Source: Fibrisoma montanum (GTDB lineage Bacteria > Bacteroidota > Bacteroidia > Cytophagales > Spirosomataceae). From it: a DNA stretch of 64,000 nucleotides. Shown piece by piece: positions 62,170 through 64,000 of the stretch. Under the pieces are notes generated by a model. The model saw only the letters and a list, made by a program, of their open reading frames with translations, made no database searches and was not told where the DNA came from. The stretch covers positions 1,240,001 through 1,304,000 of the forward strand of contig NZ_QXED01000001.1 of NCBI RefSeq assembly GCF_003583365.1, read 5' to 3'. Numbering within the stretch: position 1 is the stretch's first letter; each line of letters starts with the position of its first letter. Made by a program: the position numbers and the translations under genes.

Positions 62170-63369
62170 TCAGTTCAAGACGGTTTCCGCCGGCTGTAAT
62201 CGGCAGCTCAAGGCGCGCCGATTTAGATAATTTCTCGCTGGAACCTCAACGTAGCGGTACGTTAGTACGGATAGTAGTAAGGTAGCTGTGACCACTGACA
62301 GACAGATTAACCAGGCCTGACTGAGTGTGTAAACAGCTTGATGGCCGAAGAACGTATCGAAGCCTTTGAAGAGCCTGGGTTCATCCGAAAGGATTAGTAG
62401 CCAACCGGTGTGAATACACAACATGTGCACCATGTACATCGAGAACGATAATTCGCCCAGGCGTTGCAAAGGCCGGGTTTCCAAAGCCCGTTTGACTCTA
62501 CCGTGGTTGTAGGCTGCCGCTAGAATCAACAACGGAAACAACGCAACAATCAGTAGCTCATGGACATTCAGGTGCAAAGCCAGCAGCGTTAACGTCGAAA
62601 CCGTGACAAAAGCCCAGTCGTACTGCAACGTACTCAATAGCCAGCGGCTCCGATACAATTCGTAGGTGAGCATGCCTAACAGAAATCCGGCCAGGCAACG
62701 AAAATAGCCAAAGTCTGCCGTCATGTTAATAGTTGGAGGCCCTAACTCACCGGGCTTCACCAGAAAGCGATTGCTATAATGGGGAGCCACATAGTACATC
62801 AAGAACAGAAACAGGCCTGCAATCCCCGCAAGGGCGACTCCTTTGCCAATGCCTCTCAGCCGAAAGAAGGGGCCAACTAAAAATGGGAACAGCACATACA
62901 CCCACCATTCCGTGCTAAGCGACCACGATGGGGTGTTTAGGGGAGCCGTTACGTATAGATGTAAAGACTGAATCAACAGCAGGCAAGCCGGTATTGCCCG
63001 TATATTCAACAGTTCGCCAAAAACAGGGGAAATAGCCGTTGCTTTGGCATGAATGACCAGCGTAATTACCACTGACAGACCCAGCGTTACAAAATGCAAG
63101 GGATAAACCCGAGCGAATCGAGCCACCAGGTACGCTTTGTACTGACGCCAGGTGATGACTTGCTGAAATTCCGAACTGTAAACATGCGATAGCACAAACC
63201 CACTTAACACAAAAAAGAAGTCGACCCATAACTAACCGTTGGCAATCAGGTGTGTGACAGAAGGATCAGCCAAGGGCGCCAGCATCTGGCCTGAATGGAA
63301 GATAATCACCAGTAGGGCGGCAATGCCCCGAAGCGGTGTCAGGGTTGACAGGTACATGGGCTTGTTCAT
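62170..63369 (-). pseudogene. Acyltransferase-3 (OafA-like) gene interrupted by an in-frame stop
   Basis: From ATG 63369 the minus strand encodes MNKPMYLSTLTPLRGIAALL, then VIIFHSGQ, the classic R-G and His of the acyltransferase-3 family, then HLIANG followed by a TAG (63232-63234), and LWVDFFFVLSGFVLSHVY. After the stop the frame runs intact through ten membrane segments to 62170. Without the stop the protein would be 399 residues, normal for O-acetylases of sugars or lipids. An internal start at ATG 63210 would leave a form lacking the catalytic His, so the gene is probably inactive unless the base is an error. Confidence 0.85.
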
Positions 63370-63381
63370 CAGACTTATTGT

Positions 63382-63687
63382 TTAGTTGTTGTTCACTACG
63401 TGCTCAAATTGCTGTTGAGCATCCGGGTGCACTCGCGTGGGCGCGAACTCGATGAATCGATATTCAGCAGCGCCGTACTGATAAAAAGGGTCCTGTTGAA
63501 TGGCCTCATGCGCGGCTTGCAATGATGAAAAGTTGGCCACGATCAGTCCACCTTCTCGTGGTACTTTCCGGCCCGAAAAAAGAAAATGTCCGGCGTCGTA
63601 GTGCTGTTGTAAAAACGCATTATGCGCCCTCAACAGGGAATCGATGTAGGCCAGGTCGCGGATGTATGTGAGCTCAATGAGAAACAT
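63382..63687 (-). CDS. YciI-family protein
   Basis: 101 residues. The ferredoxin-like fold of YciI proteins is shown by the His-Asp pair region: HNAFLQQHYDAGHFLFSGR, the conserved GGLIVA, and the QQDPFYQYG block. The family is linked to small-molecule conversion (some members are dehydrochlorinases) but most are uncharacterised. It starts 5 bases after the dehydrogenase gene ends, so they are co-transcribed, and precedes the interrupted acyltransferase gene by 12 bases. Confidence 0.85.
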   Translation of the reverse strand: MFLIELTYIRDLAYIDSLLRAHNAFLQQHYDAGHFLFSGRKVPREGGLIVANFSSLQAAHEAIQQDPFYQYGAAEYRFIEFAPTRVHPDAQQQFEHVVNNN

Positions 63688-63692
63688 AACCG

Positions 63693-64000
63693 TTAGCCAT
63701 TAATGGTCAATACGGCTTTACCAGAAAATTGCCGGTCGAGCAATTGCTGAGTAACTTCCGCAATGTTAGTCCATGGCGTTTCAATCGAGATCGACGTTTG
63801 CAATTGACCCGTCGCCACAAGTTGTAGTAATCGCGAAAGTCCCATGGCTGCTGAGTGGCGTCGGATTTCGTTAAAGATGAAGAAGCCTTGTAACGCTCCT
63901 CCGGCCATGAAAAAGAGACGAATGTTGAAGCTGGCTTCGGCCGATTCAGAAGCCCCAAGCGTAACGCACACACCGCCAAAGATCAGCATGCCCATTACGT
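63693..64000 (-). CDS. Zinc-type alcohol dehydrogenase/quinone oxidoreductase, C-terminal part (runs off the window)
   Basis: About 100 residues of the C-terminus are visible and the frame continues beyond the edge. The segment MLIFGGVCVTLGASESAEASF resembles the end of the Rossmann domain of quinone-oxidoreductase-like medium-chain dehydrogenases, and LLQLVATGQLQTSIS followed by FSGKAVLTI is the usual C-terminal turn. The catalytic part is outside the window, so NADPH:quinone reductase versus alcohol dehydrogenase cannot be settled. Confidence 0.75.
   Translation of the reverse strand, partial: VMGMLIFGGVCVTLGASESAEASFNIRLFFMAGGALQGFFIFNEIRRHSAAMGLSRLLQLVATGQLQTSISIETPWTNIAEVTQQLLDRQFSGKAVLTING

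Overview
The window looks like chromosomal DNA of a Bacteroidota bacterium, most likely order Cytophagales and close to Spirosomaceae (Spirosoma-like). The reasons are outer-membrane receptors with an N-terminal carboxypeptidase-regulatory domain, a type IX secretion protein (PorZ), a T9SS C-terminal sorting domain, a fused SecDF, and -7 boxes of the TAnnTTTG type with few Shine-Dalgarno sites. The genus is inferred from gene content and style only. I see no rRNA, tRNA, CRISPR array, transposase or phage gene.

Layout. 0-2.4 kb: 3' part of an outer-membrane receptor. 2.7-7.5 kb: SGNH-like/MBOAT acyl-transfer pair, a DUF418 membrane protein and a cupin. 7.6-11.6 kb: secreted serine hydrolase, an amidohydrolase fused to a SnoaL-like domain, and convergent nadC. 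11.7-17 kb: a small membrane protein, secDF and an amino-acid permease. 17-19.3 kb: a sulfur pair (TauE/SafE exporter plus persulfide-dioxygenase-like MBL with two rhodanese domains). 19.4-28.6 kb: a hypothetical, pdhB, a second receptor, nucleoside hydrolase, methylthioribose-kinase-like gene, porZ and tdk. 28.6-29.5 kb: a long gap with one candidate 46-codon ORF. 29.5-43.6 kb: a conserved unknown, a helix-hairpin-helix/beta-barrel protein, subtilisin-like lipoprotein, ABA4-like membrane protein, S41 peptidase, DnaQ-type exonuclease, a large propeller sensor kinase, a prolyl oligopeptidase and a small beta-barrel protein. 43.8-50.9 kb: ArsR-type regulator, siderophore-type TonB receptor, BNR-repeat protein with metal-ligand-like motifs, vanadium-haloperoxidase/PAP2 lipoprotein and a GNAT acetyltransferase.

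50.9-53.6 kb: two adjacent decayed genes (AraC regulator, aldo/keto reductase), then a secreted-repeat lipoprotein, a globin and a small exported protein. 54.1-60.05 kb: the most distinctive locus, four co-directional genes. Three encode exported proteins made of about 20, 27 and 10 copies of a 16-17-residue NTFxGxxAG repeat with a shared C-terminal module. The fourth is a small protein with a coathanger-like motif and a T9SS sorting domain. 60.2-64 kb: a minus-strand run with a frameshifted methyltransferase, an epoxide hydrolase, a nonsense-interrupted acyltransferase, a YciI-like protein and the 3' end of a zinc-type alcohol dehydrogenase/quinone reductase.

Main themes are cell-envelope and secretion functions, with several salvage or detoxification pairs. 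The best candidate for an undescribed system is the NTFxGxxAG-repeat cluster. Four genes in the last 13 kb are interrupted. Two of these interruptions are single-base losses in short homopolymers, so sequencing error should be excluded before they are called real pseudogenes.
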